Notes under the pieces: generated by a model
Database searches by the model: none
Seen by the model: only the letters and a program-made list of their open reading frames with translations
What the model was told of the DNA's origin: nothing
Shown: positions 1 to 12,300 of the stretch, in pieces
How positions within the stretch are numbered: position 1 is the stretch's first letter
Layout of the letters: every line of letters starts with the position of its first letter
Made by a program: the position numbers and the translations under genes
NCBI GenBank assembly: GCA_905182985.1
Contig: CAJJDN010000020.1
Coordinates: 637,771 to 701,770 of the forward strand
Length of the DNA stretch: 64,000 nt
Direction: 5' to 3'
DNA from: Paramecium sonneborni
Taxonomy: Eukaryota; Ciliophora; Oligohymenophorea; Peniculida; Parameciidae

Positions 1-298
1 TATAAATATTCCCCTAACAATTTATTATTATAAAGTAGAATAAAATAAAGCAAAATAAAAATACATGTTTTATAACTATATAATATTAAATCAAAAAGAA
101 ATAGAGAGAGAATTCTTATATTTTTTAATTGTATTTATTTATTCATTCTTTCTTCTTATGAATCAAAATAATTTAGATTGGGTATTATTCGATATTTATA
201 TGATTTCATAAAGTTTAAGTCTGGCAGGAAACTTAATAAGTTGAGATGGAATAATTATTTATTAAATAAATTTAATCTATATAGTATCACATAAATTA

Positions 299-3234
299 AT
301 GAAATTCGGAAGTGTCTTTAATCCAAGAGGAGTACTCGAGATAAACTATAAGATATCATCTATAGATGCTAATCAAAATGTCTTATACACAGGAGATGAA
401 AAAGGCATATTATATAGGTAAATTATTGTTTGAGATTAGATATCAATTGTAACCTGATTAAGCCATGATTATTCAAGCAAGTTAGCCATTATCTAAACAA
501 TTAACTAAATCAAGGATTGATTAAATAAAAGTTTTTCCTCAAGCAAATGCTAATCTTTTGGTTTTATCAGATCAGACTTTATTTTTTGTTGAAGAAAAAA
601 CTTTGAAAGGTGAATAAATCTCAAAAGAAAAAGTATCATTATTTGCTTTAAATGAATTTTCAAAAATAAATTAATTTGAGATAGTAATAGTGACTAAAAA
701 GAAAGAAGGCTTCATTTTGAATTATACTTAAAAATCAGGGAAATTTGAATGTATGAGAGAGAAATTCTTATTGCCAGACATACCTGTAACAATAGCATTT
801 ATAGGAAATTTATTTTATTTTGGAATATAAAAGAAAAATTATTCTTTAATTAATCTTGAAGATAAATAATTATAAGTAGCTAATTTAGTTATCGATATTG
901 GTAATAATCCATATCTTAAAGCCACTGATAATGATGAATTATTACTTATTACAACAAATAATATAGGTATTTTTATTGGTAAGGATGGATAAATGAAATA
1001 AAAAAGTACAATCTAATTATAAAATAAATCAATATAGATTATAACAATTTTTAAGTAGTATTTGATAGTACTTTTTGATAACTTAATATAAGTATTTAAT
1101 TTATTGGATTCTAAACCTATGAGTGATATTTAATTGACATCATCAGCTAAATGTATTACATAAACTTCAAATCATATATTTTATGGTAGTTCTAGTGAAG
1201 TAAATAATTATTATTAATATATTATAGATCATTTATTTATATCAAACACCTCCTGAATAATAAATTTAAGATTTATTGAAATTGGGTAAGGTTGAAGATG
1301 CGCTTTAAGTATTTTAATAATATAATCAAAATTCTGATGCATCAAAAAATTAGCAATTAGAATAATTGAAATTAGATTGTGGTTGGGCTCTTGTTCGATT
1401 TATGTAATTTTAAAGTTCTCTGAATTATATTTAATAAACAAACTTTGATCCTAGAGATTTTATTTGTTTATTTCCAGATTATTATTATGCAGTAGAGAAA
1501 CTTGAATCAGTTAATTAGAATCCTTCATAAAATACAATTTCATTGATTATTAATAAATTTGTCTAAGATAATTATAAAGGTGATCCAAAGAAAGGTTAAG
1601 AATTGAAATTATAAGCAAGAGATTTTTTGATTGAAATTTTAGAAAAGAAAAGAAGTATTTTAACTTCAGCTTAATATGCATATTCTATGAAAGATAAATT
1701 GACTTTATTAACAAGTACATAAAATTATAATTAAAATTAATGGCATGCTATACCATGTGAATAACTTTTAGAATTAATAGATTTTGCATTGATAAAAGCA
1801 TATTTAGAAGCTTAATAATTATAAAAATTAAAAAGTTTTTTATCTTGTAATTAAATATATTGTTTATCAATGTATGCTGAATTATAAGCAATATTTTAAA
1901 ATAATAAAGCAATAGAATAATAATAAGGTATATTGGCTAGATTTTATGAATCATTTAATAAAATTGATTTGTCTTTAGAAGTTTGGAGAACGATAGGAGG
2001 AGATTCTTTAAATTAATAAGTATAATAAGAAGCTTGTGAAGAAACAACTAGAATTTTAAAATAGAATCCTGATAAGAATAGAATATTTAAATTTATTTTG
2101 TGGGTATTTAAAAAATAAATGAAAACTGGAATTCAAATATTTTATGTTAGTGAAAGTATAATATCACCTGATTAAATGATTAAATTTTTAGAAGATTCAG
2201 AAATGGAATAAGATTTGAAGAAGAAATTAAAAGAGAAATATTTAGAAGTTTTAGTATTAGAGAAATAGACAGAAGAAGAGAGATTTCATACTCAATTAGC
2301 TTATTCATATATTGATTCTTTATTTAATATATATCCAAAAGAAATGTAACCTACATAAATTGATATGAAAAAGAATTAAATTGCAAGCGAAATTTATTAA
2401 TCATTAAAGAAGTTTTTGAAGAATCCAAATGCAAAATATAATTCATCAAGCATTTTAGAAAAAAAGGTTAAGGATTCTTGGATGATTCAAGAAGTTATTT
2501 TACTTTATGGAAGAGAGAAAAGACATGAAGAAGCATTAAGTTAATTGTTGAATTTAGGATTTTATGAATGGGCTGAGAAATATTGTTGTGAATATTCTGA
2601 CAATTTATTGACGAAGCTTTTTAAAAAAGTATATATGTTATCTAAATAAAGTACAAAGAATTATATATATTTTTGAAAGGGAAATATAATGAGAGACCTA
2701 CAGATCAGTAAGCATCATATACATTTAATTAAATTAAAGTAATGAATATTATTTATATTCTAAATTTTAGATTACAATCAACAATTTTCTGAAAAAATAT
2801 GCAACTCATTCTTAGTTAAATGCTTTGGAAGTATTAGAAATGATACCAGAAGATTGGATATTAGCTGATTAAGGTGAGGATGATGGATTATTTTAATTTT
2901 TAAATAGTGTAATAAGTAATTATTTCATTATATTTATAGGTCATACCTTACATTAAAAAAGATCAACAAAAGCAGCTTATCATTTATCTGATATGGATTT
3001 ATTGAATGTTGAATGTTTAAATGCTAGTACTAAATAAGCAAATGTAAGAATTACATCTGAAAAGAAATGTGCTGTATGCAGTAGATCAATAGGTGAAAAA
3101 GTAAAGATGTATTTTTAAACTTTAAGGTATTTGTTGTTTATCCTAATGCTGTTATTGCACATCATACATGTATAAGGAGTAATACTGTATGTCCATTAAC
3201 TGATAAAGATTTTGAAAAGTATTTTAAAATGTGA
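299..3234 (+). CDS. Vps39/Vps3(TRAP1)-like HOPS/CORVET tethering subunit
   Basis: About 934 residues after removing introns at 418-439, about 1201-1228, about 2628-2650, about 2737-2768 and 3101-3126; the lengths close in frame. The N-terminal third reads as a CNH/beta-propeller-like region (for example ANLLVLSDQTLFFVEEKTLKG). The middle is helical, repeat-like and Q-rich because TAA/TAG are Gln. The last 60 residues carry the diagnostic zinc-finger-like C terminus: CAVCSRSIGEK, then after the last intron VFVVYPNAVIAHHTC and a CPLT tail, which is the Vps39_2-type domain shared by Vps39/Vam6 and Vps3/TGFBRAP1. Family knowledge places these proteins in the HOPS or CORVET complexes that tether endosomes and vacuoles. 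The sequence does not decide between Vps39 and Vps3. The start is the first ATG in the open frame. Confidence 0.8.
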
Positions 3235-3517
3235 GTGTTGAGTTTATCAGATAAAATAAAAATTATATTTTATAACTATCTTTTGTATTAAAATTATTTA
3301 TTAATTACGTATTTATCATCTTAAATTCTTCTTCTTATTAATCTAAATCGATATTCTATGCGATAACTTGATCAAAATTTATTATCGCACCATTTCTGAA
3401 ATCGCTATAAACATTTTAATTTAATTGGCTGATATTGTAATCATTCTAATCATAAGTTTTATTTTGCTGTAGGATTTTAATGTGAAACAAAAAAAATTGA
3501 AAAACAATAATTATTTA

Positions 3518-4177
3518 ATGTACTAGAACTTATTTTAGAACTACATGACTACTCCCTAAGGATAATACTTCCCATAATGCTATCCTTAATACTATTATCC
3601 TGTTTAAAATCCATATTATTCACAATATTAAGTAATGTAGGCTAGACCTGTTCTTATGATCAAGAAGAAACCTGATCAAATAAAATAAGAAGACAATATT
3701 ATTGAAACTATACCTAAAAAGTCTGTTCCTATTGGTGATTTTGAGAAAACCTCAGAACAAATTTAAAAACCTTCAGTTTAAATCTAATCTGATGATAAAG
3801 GGAGCAATTTAAAGCCCAATTTATTAGTCGATTCAACTAATATTCAAAAAAATTTCTCTAAAGCTATCGTCCAATATGCTTTGAGATAAAAGAAAACAGT
3901 TTATCAAATTCTTGGAGAAGAAAAAGGAAATCAATTTCTTTTGTTCATGAGTGAACTTGTAAATCAACTCAGAAATCTATTCCATCTAGTCAAATACACA
4001 CAAGATGAAGAATATCTTAAACTCATTAGAATTTTAGGGTATATTTTTTTGAATGATAATAGTAATAACTTTTTAAGGAAAGAAAGTACATGTTATATTT
4101 ATAATTCAAAAATAAGATAAAAAACGAGTCACATCAAGCACAAAGCAATAGTAAAAAAAGTCCTATTAAAACTTTGA
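3518..4177 (+). CDS. Unknown protein with Tyr/Gln/Pro-rich N terminus
   Basis: About 211 residues with one 24-nt intron (4039-4062). The first 45 residues are low complexity, rich in Tyr, Gln and Pro (YFPQCYPQYYYPVQNPYY). Residues 45-110 are charged and probably disordered. A predicted helical region follows (QILGEEKGNQFLLFMSELVNQL), and the C terminus after the intron is basic. I recognise no family. It sits 283 bp after the Vps39-like gene on the same strand. The amino-acid composition outside the N terminus looks like ordinary protein, so I regard it as a real gene of unknown role. Confidence 0.6.
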
Positions 4178-4223
4178 AATTAACAATATTTTTTTTTATG
4201 TATGAATCCAGTATCTTTATTTG

Positions 4224-4850
4224 TCAGAAATTAAAATAAAAATTTAATACAGAATTTTTGTTTTATAACTTCTTATCTAATTAATCTAATTTATACATAT
4301 TTTATATTAATAGAGAATTTAATTTAACCTAACTCAACATTACCATCTTTCCATGACATCTAAAATGTTATAAATTTAATATTTTTTTCACCAAATATGC
4401 TAATTATACATTGAATTCATGGTTTATAAAGTTGTGCTATCCTACTAAGGTTTTATAAGCAACCTTTAAATTATGACTATGTTTTTAAATATAAATTATC
4501 TTGTCATTATATTCTGTTTAATTATATATCAAAATTTGTTATATACTCTATTAGATGTTGTTTAAATCTCTCTTTTTTTTAAATTAAGGCTATATAACAT
4601 GAAGGATCTACATAATTTTATTATTTTGATAAATGAATTTTTTTCAAGATTGAGAGAGATCTATTTTTATTTTATGGATTAGGGTTATTAATTTATTATT
4701 ATTTAACATCTTAATAAAATAAGAGTTTAGTATATCATATAATCTAAGCTCTGATAACTTTATTATTTTTTTTAGACTAAAAATAAACAATTAGAAGCAT
4801 TTTATTGATTTAATTAAGTTTATGTTTCTTTTAGAACAAAAGAAATTCAT
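4224..4850 (-). CDS. Probable unknown gene, 5' end unresolved
   Basis: Read on the minus strand with TGA as stop, this stretch gives protein-like sequence: YVDPSCYIALIQKKRDL at about 4560-4620, then VAYKTLVGQHNFINHEFN. A 31-nt intron at about 4340-4370 follows, then MSWKDGNVELGQIKFS. A second 25-nt intron would lead to the stop at 4224. Composition (Asp, Pro, Gly, Trp, Cys present) is unlike the surrounding T-rich DNA. Near 4733 one in-frame TGA interrupts the upstream part and I could not find an intron that removes it. Coherent codons also continue upstream to about 5345. I do not recognise the protein. It would be convergent with the gene ending at 4177. Confidence 0.4.
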
Positions 4851-5796
4851 TAAATGAAAATCCAGCATACATCATAATTGTTTATGTTATCATAAAACTA
4901 GCTTTTGAGGATTTTAAAAGATTTCAAAACATATTATTTTTATTAAGATTATTTTGGCTCCTATTATTTCTTTAATCAACTTTTTTTGTAAATATTTTAC
5001 ATATCTAAAACTTCTTCATATATTAATGTAAAATTTATTTTTTGTTCTCCTTGATTATTAATTTTTTCAATCTAATGTAAAAGAAACAAATTAAGTATTA
5101 AGTGATATTATTATAAAAAAGATTAATCAATAAAATAAAAAAGATAGAGTTCTTTCACAGACAGATACTGATAAATATTTCTTGGAATAATATCCCTTAA
5201 ATAACTTATTACTTTAAAATTAATCTTATTTATGTCTTAAATATTAACGTATTTTTAGTGAGGATGTTATTTTTAAGAGGAGTTTTTGGTTTTAAATTAA
5301 TCTATATGAATTCAGAAATTGAAATAGTATTTTTAAATTTTTCATTGAAAACATTATTACCAAAATAAATTATTGTCATTTTAAATTCTATAAACAATCT
5401 AAAATATTAAAAATAAATAGTAATTATTTATAATAAAATGATTCAAAAGATGATAAATTTTTGCTCATAACAAATTGATAACAATAAATGTATGAAGTGA
5501 TCAGATAGATTAATCGAATAATCAGTATACTAAATTCTATTAAAGTGAATCAAGAAACAAATCATTGTAAAGTAATTCAAAGAACAAATTTAGTAAGTTA
5601 CATGATATAATTTTTAGAATCAATATGTTATATTTTAGAATTTGTTATCCCAATAATGAAGTAATAAAATGTCTTTAAAAATTAATTGATGTTTTAAATT
5701 TATATCATTGTTAATTTTGTAGTATAAATAATTTAGTTTAATAATTATAAATAAAATCCCTGTAAAGATTGATTTAATGAGATTCAGAATTTATAT
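4851..5796. other. Unassigned AT-rich stretch
   Basis: Minus-strand reading between about 4900 and 5345 is coherent in two different frames depending on whether a 24-nt candidate intron (about 5226-5249) is removed, so it may be the 5' part of the gene ending at 4224. The remainder up to 5796 shows no recognisable coding signal and would hold the promoter of the next plus-strand gene. Confidence 0.4.
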
Positions 5797-6818
5797 ATGG
5801 AACAAAATAATAATATGAATTCAGAATAGTTTAATCCTCAAACTTATGAATTATAGAAATTGTATTAAATAAGAGAGACTTTACATTAATAATAGAGATA
5901 ATAATAATTGAATGCATTGTTGTAGTAATAAAGAATGTAAATGATGAATTCTTAAACATAATAATAATCTCCTTTAGCAGTAAAATAATTAGATTAGACC
6001 TATGATTCTAACAATTAGTCGAAGTTATCTTCTAGCAAAAATGCTTATTTGTTTTCTTAAAAATTAAAAAATAAAGATTCAATATTGGAATTGACAAAGA
6101 TGATTCGAATATGTCCTTTAAATGGTGAACAAACATAAGAGTTGACATCTTTAATTGCTGAAAAATTATTGTTAAAATAATAAAAGGTTGATTATGCTTA
6201 GTAACACAATCTTATTATTTTACATTTATAAATAACAAATAGATTATCTGTTGAAACATTACAATTTTATGTTTTGTTGTTTGTAAGATTTCCAAATTTG
6301 CTTACAATAATTGGGATAATAGAAAATTGGTTGTCTACTTCAGAAAATGCAATTGCATATTTGGAAGAAGTTTGTTCATATTTTATTAAAGAGATATCTG
6401 GAACTTTGGTATAGTTTATTTGCAATAAGGATAACAAAAATAATTACAAGGTAAAAATATTGATTATAATAAAAGGGCAGATTAGAAATGCTTAAACTGT
6501 TAATTAAGTATATAGGTAATGAAGAATTGTTATCTGCTTTTATTATGTTAGATGTAGCAGAAATGTTGGAGAATTGTATTGAACATAATTTTTATAAGGA
6601 TACTTTCAATGTAATAGTTACCTTTTTTGAGAATAGTAATTTTAATCATTTTGTATTTAATTGAATTATGATAGAAATCGATAGAGAAAGCAATAAAAAA
6701 ATTATATGAAAAATTAAATCCAGAATATAAATAGTAATTGGATATGTTAATAAAGGAGTATAAAAGAAATCAAGAAAAAAATAAAGAGAAAGCTCTTAAG
6801 AAAACAGATGAAGTTTGA
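5797..6818 (+). CDS. Unknown protein with Gln-rich N terminus
   Basis: About 324 residues with two introns (25 nt at about 6451, 22 nt at about 6654); the lengths close in frame. Residues 1-75 are strongly Gln-rich and low complexity (LHQQQRQQQQLNALLQQQ), a consequence of TAA/TAG codons runs. From about residue 90 the protein is helical and globular (MIRICPLNGEQTQELTSLIAEK; FVRFPNLLTIIGIIENWLSTSE) and ends in a Lys-rich tail. The helical repeats could be an armadillo or HEAT-type fold, but this is inference. No family recognised. Confidence 0.65.
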
Positions 6819-6903
6819 TATTAAAATAAAATGATTATATATATATATATATTTATAATGAAGAATGAAGAACAAAAGCTTAAAATTAAATTTAATTTAT
6901 AAT

Positions 6904-8199
6904 ATGGATAATCACATCTTTGCTAATAACTCTATAGTTATTGATATGGTATGATATATATAAAAATATAAAAATATAGGGTTCAAGTTAGATAAAGGCA
7001 GGAATAGGTGGGGAAGAAAAACCAAAATTGATTTTCAATTCATAGTAAATAAATTGAAAAATAATTAAGTATTGGACGCCCCAAATATAAAGCCTTACCT
7101 GTAGCAAATAGTTAAGAATTTTATGTAGGAAATTAAATTACAGATAGTACAAGAGGTGTGATAAAGATAAAATATCCATATCAAAAAGGTATAATTAAAG
7201 ATATGAATGAAATGGATTAATTGTGGAAGTATGCTTTTTAAGAATTACGTGGAAATCCAAAAGAAGTAATCAAGATATGGAATTTAATTAGTGTCCAATA
7301 TTATTGACAGAGCCACCATATGCATCATAATAATAAAAAGTTGAGATTACAAAACAATTTTTTGAAAGCTACAATTGTCCTGCTTTGTTTTTTGCAGTTT
7401 CTGGAGTTACTAGTTTATTTGCAAGTGGTAAATCAACAGGTGTGATTTTGGATATTGGAGACACAATTTCTTAAAGTATTCCAATTTATGATGGATTCTA
7501 CATTTAACACAGTGCATAAAGAGTAGATTTAGCAGGAAGGGATGTTACAGAAAATTTAAATAATTTATTGAGAAGAGCAGGATATACATTTACAACTACT
7601 GTAATATAAATATACTTAATATAATTTAAAGGCTGAATATGAAATAGTTAAAAAGATAAAAGAGAAGCGTTGTTTTTTAAGTCCAGCTATGATAGGAGAA
7701 GATAAATTTTAAGAAGAAAGAAAGATTAAAGATTAATACATGTTGCCTGATAATAGTACAATAGAGTTGAGTTTTGAGAAATAAAGAGCACCTGAAATAT
7801 TAATGTGTCCAGAAAAATATGGTTTAGAACTGAATTGTAATTTGTCAAGAAATTAATTTTAGCTATTCCTGAGATTTTAGCTAATTCAATCTAGAAAGTA
7901 GATTTAGATTTAAGAAAACCTCTATATAGTGAGATTGTTTTGACTGGAGGTACCTCTTTGATGTAAGGATTTCCTGAAAGATTAATTGGAGAAGTTAAGA
8001 AATTAGTACCAAAGGAGGCCAAGGTAATTAATATTAAGAGTATATAAAGGTAAAAATTTGGGCACCACCTGAAAGAATAACATTGAGTTGGTAAGGAGGA
8101 TCAATTTTAACTAATTTGGCATCCTTTAAAAGTATGTGGATATTAAAGAAAGAGTTTGAAGATGAAGGTGAACGCATTTTAATAAAAAAATAATTATGA
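6904..8199 (+). CDS. Actin-related protein, ARP1/centractin-like
   Basis: Six introns of 25-31 nt give exactly 376 residues, the length of actin and ARP1. The actin-fold landmarks are in order: IVIDMGSSQIKAGIGG (phosphate loop 1, normally DNGSG), YIGRPKY, a strand ending TDSTRGVIKIKYPYQKGIIKD cut here only for description, LLTEPP, TGVILDIGD (phosphate loop 2), IYDGFYIQHSAQRVDLAGRDVT, and WQGGSILTNLASFKSMWI near the C terminus. The segment around TTAEYEIVKKIKEK matches ARP1 better than conventional actin. ARP1 forms the short filament of dynactin, the dynein cofactor. The first phosphate loop reads DMGSS instead of DNGSG, which is unusual and may alter nucleotide binding. It lies 38 bp from the stop of the convergent RPS23 gene. 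Confidence 0.82.
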
Positions 8200-8238
8200 G
8201 GTTTAAATAAATATATTTAATGGATTGTTATTGTACTG

Positions 8239-8689
8239 TCATTTTTCAACCTTGCCTAACCATAAAGCAAGTAATGATTTGCCTTTAACAGCGATAATCT
8301 TAAATCTAACCCCTGGAATATCACCAACAGCATGTCCCTTTCTTCCGAATCCTGCAACAGTGACTTCATCATTCTCATTTAAAAAGTTCAAGCAACCATC
8401 CTTAGGAACAAAGGCTGATATTTTTTTACCATTTTTCTTAAGCAATACTCTTACACACTTTCTGACAGCAGAGTTTGGTTATTTTGATTCACTAAAATAT
8501 AATGATTTAAAATTACACTCCAATTTTTTCAACAACCAATCCTTTTGCATGTGATGCACCCATAAATGGATTTTTATATCTTGATCCAATCATAGCCTTA
8601 TTATATTCTTTATCAGCCCATCTATTAACTCTTCTATGATCCTTGAGCTTTCTTCCCGCTCTCATACCTCTTGGTTTTCCAACACCCAT
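8239..8689 (-). CDS. RPS23: 40S ribosomal protein S23 (uS12)
   Basis: 141 residues with one 25-nt intron (8492-8516 on the plus strand); RPS23 is normally about 143. The protein begins [20 protein letters not shown] and contains the strongly conserved decoding-site segment [19 protein letters not shown] and the loop [17 protein letters not shown], followed by [18 protein letters not shown]. It is a core component of the small subunit that lines the decoding centre. The C terminus [11 protein letters not shown] ends at a TGA. This gene is the clearest proof in the window of the TGA-only stop and tiny introns. Confidence 0.96.
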
Positions 8690-9383
8690 GATTATAAATA
8701 AAAAGATTTTATTTATTTTTTCAAAATATTCTTTATAAACATCTATTCAACTCGTTTATTACAATAATATTAATTTATTCACTCCATTTATATTAAGATC
8801 AATTAATTATCAAAATTTTATATGTATAACTAACATTTTTTTTTAATTTCAGTGTTTAAACTTTATTTATATTTAAAGTAAAAATATAATTATTCCAAAA
8901 CCAATGATGAAGTAATATAATATTACAAAATGAATTATAGAATATATAATTGTTGAACATTTACTGTTAAATTTAGATTTGATGTCTAAATTTATCAACT
9001 GCTTTTATTAATATTAATTAATCATAATCTTAGAGAATATTTACAAAATAAATTAAAAATAATACATTCAATAATATTTTTAGGCAAGAGAATCTCTCTT
9101 CTAAATATGATATTTGAAATATATTTTAATTTTTTAGGACTTAATATAAAGGTTAGATAATAGGGAATAGAAAGATATGTGATATATATAAATGAAGTAG
9201 TGAGAGTATATGTAGATATGGATTTGGTAGACAAAATAAAAGAGGGTAGAAATTGAATATAGTTGATATATTGACTTTGCTGAATAAAAATTCTAAAGGA
9301 TAGATATTTTGATTGTATATTAATTTGATATATAAACATGAACATGAAACAATATATACACAGCAAAAAGATGAGATGGATTT
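8690..9383. other. Intergenic region upstream of RPS23
   Basis: About 690 bp between the start of RPS23 and the stop of the next minus-strand gene. It should contain the RPS23 promoter. Just upstream of the RPS23 start is an A/T-rich leader without ATG. In the half nearest 9384 one minus-strand frame stays open for over 100 codons, but it is a monotonous Ile/Leu/Tyr/Ser mix and I take it as chance. Confidence 0.5.
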
Positions 9384-12300
9384 TCAGCTACTGCTTGAGC
9401 TGACAGTAAATGTTACAACTCTTCCTTATTTAAAGTGACAGGTAGATTTATTATTCTAAATGGTATTGATGTTATTCAAAGAGGTTAAATTCTCAATACC
9501 AAATCTTCTTCTTCCTTTAAGAAATACATTTTATTCTTCTTCTGGTTCTTATTTATTGATTAGAAATTGAATTCTATCGATTAACTTTTTTATTATAGAA
9601 TATTCATGAATTAAGAAATTGATATGCTATTTAATATCTATAAACATTTAAAACAATATTAGGAATGATGTAGAACATATAATACACCATCCTAAATTTA
9701 GTTTTCCATTATCTTCAAATTGATTTGTTTGTTCATTCATAGCAAGACCCATTATAAACATTTCTGCTAACCAAATAATCAACTCTGAACCTACTTGTTT
9801 TATTAATTCATCTTTATCTTACAGTGGTTTTACTTTTATCAAATAGGCAGCCATCATCATATTTAAAAGTGACACAAACCCTATCTAAATACAAGGAATT
9901 GAATAAAACATAACTAAAAACATCATAAATAACATTTTTTTAATTAACAAGATTATGTTGAAATAATAAGTAAATGCATTCTTTTACAACTTAACACCTT
10001 CATAGATTGCTCCAAAATTATTCTATATCACTTTCTATTTGAATACATAAGCAGGTTTAGACATAAATATTATGGCTGAATAAACGAATATCACTTCAAT
10101 TAATAGAGCAATTATGCAAAACAAAAAACTACTAAATAAAATTGGGTCTTTTAAATAAACATCCTTTAGCTATAGAAATAGGGCAAGGTTATAATCAAAA
10201 GCTACTGCCATAAATGTTCGAATTACACCTGACATAAATTCTTAATTAATTTTTAATAGCGATTATTGTAAATTCCTTGTGACTCTATAAATAAAGAATG
10301 TACATAAACTTTATTCTTATGAATCTATTGGAGCATAAATAAAAGAATGAGAAATTTTAGTCAAAGTTGAAAACAACATTCTACATCCAATAAAAGTGAT
10401 TAGTGTTGTTATAAAGACAGTCACAACAGTTATAATATTTACAAAAAATACTGTGGAGTATCCTTCATTTCCAAATTTTGGATCTGCATCTGGTGTATTA
10501 ACATATTAACTTATGAATTATTCCAAATCGATATATTGTTTAATAAAATCGAATTAGGCAAATCCAAATAGAGTAAAGTAATTATTAACATTGTATGGAT
10601 ATTCAACATTTAAATATTATAAATAAGATACTAATTGTAGAACGTCTAGTAAATTCCAGAATATGTTTAGGCCTCCAAACAAAAATGCTAAAATTGCAAA
10701 TCCAAATAAAAGGTACAAAATGTATTTACTCAATTTCATTAAACCATTAGTTGCACTCTCTGCTAAATCAGATTGAGCCTTATATTCTAATAATGAAGTC
10801 ATATAATTCTTCTCCTTAAATGTATTACCTTATTCATTATAAATGGCTTCTTGATTTATTATTTAACAAATTAATTATGGATTAGAAACTACTGATTGTA
10901 ATTGAATATTCAATTCTAAAAATAGATAATTATATTCTTCAGAATATGATGTTAAATCAATAAAAGAGATTTCGTAAGAATTTAAATTATTGATTTTAAA
11001 TTTCATAATTGAATTGATATTACCTGAAATTGAAACTTTTTGATCAGTTTTTATTCTTACAATCCTTTATTAGTAGTACTTATTATCTTAGGGATTTAAT
11101 TCAAATAAAATAGATGGATAAATAATCTTTTCACATAAAGTTTAACATTAGTAACCTTCTTCAATTTAACATATTTTATCACAACCGTCATTTGATTTTT
11201 AATTGCCATCATCACATTGTTCATTCAATACTAATATTCCATCTCCACAAATATTTATACATTAATCTCCTTATATTTGAAATCCTTGATCTTCATTACA
11301 CATTACACAACCAGATCCATCAGATTTGTATATCATACAATCAGTGCAATTATCAGGTTTATTTATGCATGTCTTACAACTTGAATTACAAGGTTCACAA
11401 ATAGATTCTTAACTTAAATAAAATCCATCAATACAGCTAGTACATCTACCAGCATCGCAAGCTATACATGTATAATCTAAACAAAAGGAATTACCATTTA
11501 AGCATTTATAACAATTATCTCTATAATTATTGTTTCCATCATCACAATCTTCATTCCATTATATAATACCATCTCCACAATTTGAATAACAACTATGGGT
11601 TTTTGGAGGATTAATATAATCATTACAATTTAAACATAATTAACCATTTGATTCATAATATCCTCTTCTACATTTACATTAAAATTCAATTGAATTAACA
11701 TTAAAAAGTGGTTCTCTAGTCGTGGGACATCTAGTACAGGATGAACTAGTATTCTTGGAACATTCTAGACATGAAAAGTGACATTCTACAAATTTATAGA
11801 TAAATGAATACATTCACAAACATCCGATGAATTTTCAAAATATCCTGGTAAACATTTACAAGATTTATTGTTAATACTTATAATTCTAAATTAACTATCA
11901 TAACATGATGAACAGGTTATAGCATCTAAACAAGTTTTACATGTTGATGGACACTCTAATTTATTAAAAAATAATTAATACTTTGACAGATCAATTAGCC
12001 ATTATCATAGTATCCATCCATACAAATACAAGTATCATTTTTTGGTAGTCGATAATGAGAGGGATAACATGAAGTGCATTAATCTTTAGTAAAATTGCAT
12101 TGTTGACACATATCTGAACATTTAGAACAAACTAAGTCATTATCTCCTTAGAAATACCCAATCTGGCATTCACATATATTAGATGAACTTAAGATTCTAT
12201 TTTATCCAGAAACACAAGCTTTGCAATTTCGAGCTCTGCTTTGACATTATCTACAAGTTGGATAACAGAGATAACAACTAAAATCTTCCATATAGTATCC

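Noticed and set aside
1..60. CCCCTAAC near the window start as a telomere remnant
   Set aside because: Only one copy; Paramecium telomeres are long tandem C4A2/C3A3 arrays, so this is not a chromosome end.
9022..9366. 114-codon minus-strand frame next to the Cys-rich gene
   Set aside because: Same AT-driven composition with no start context or conserved motif; probably chance. I also considered it as a spliced extra exon of the Cys-rich gene via a 40-nt intron, but the intron was atypical.
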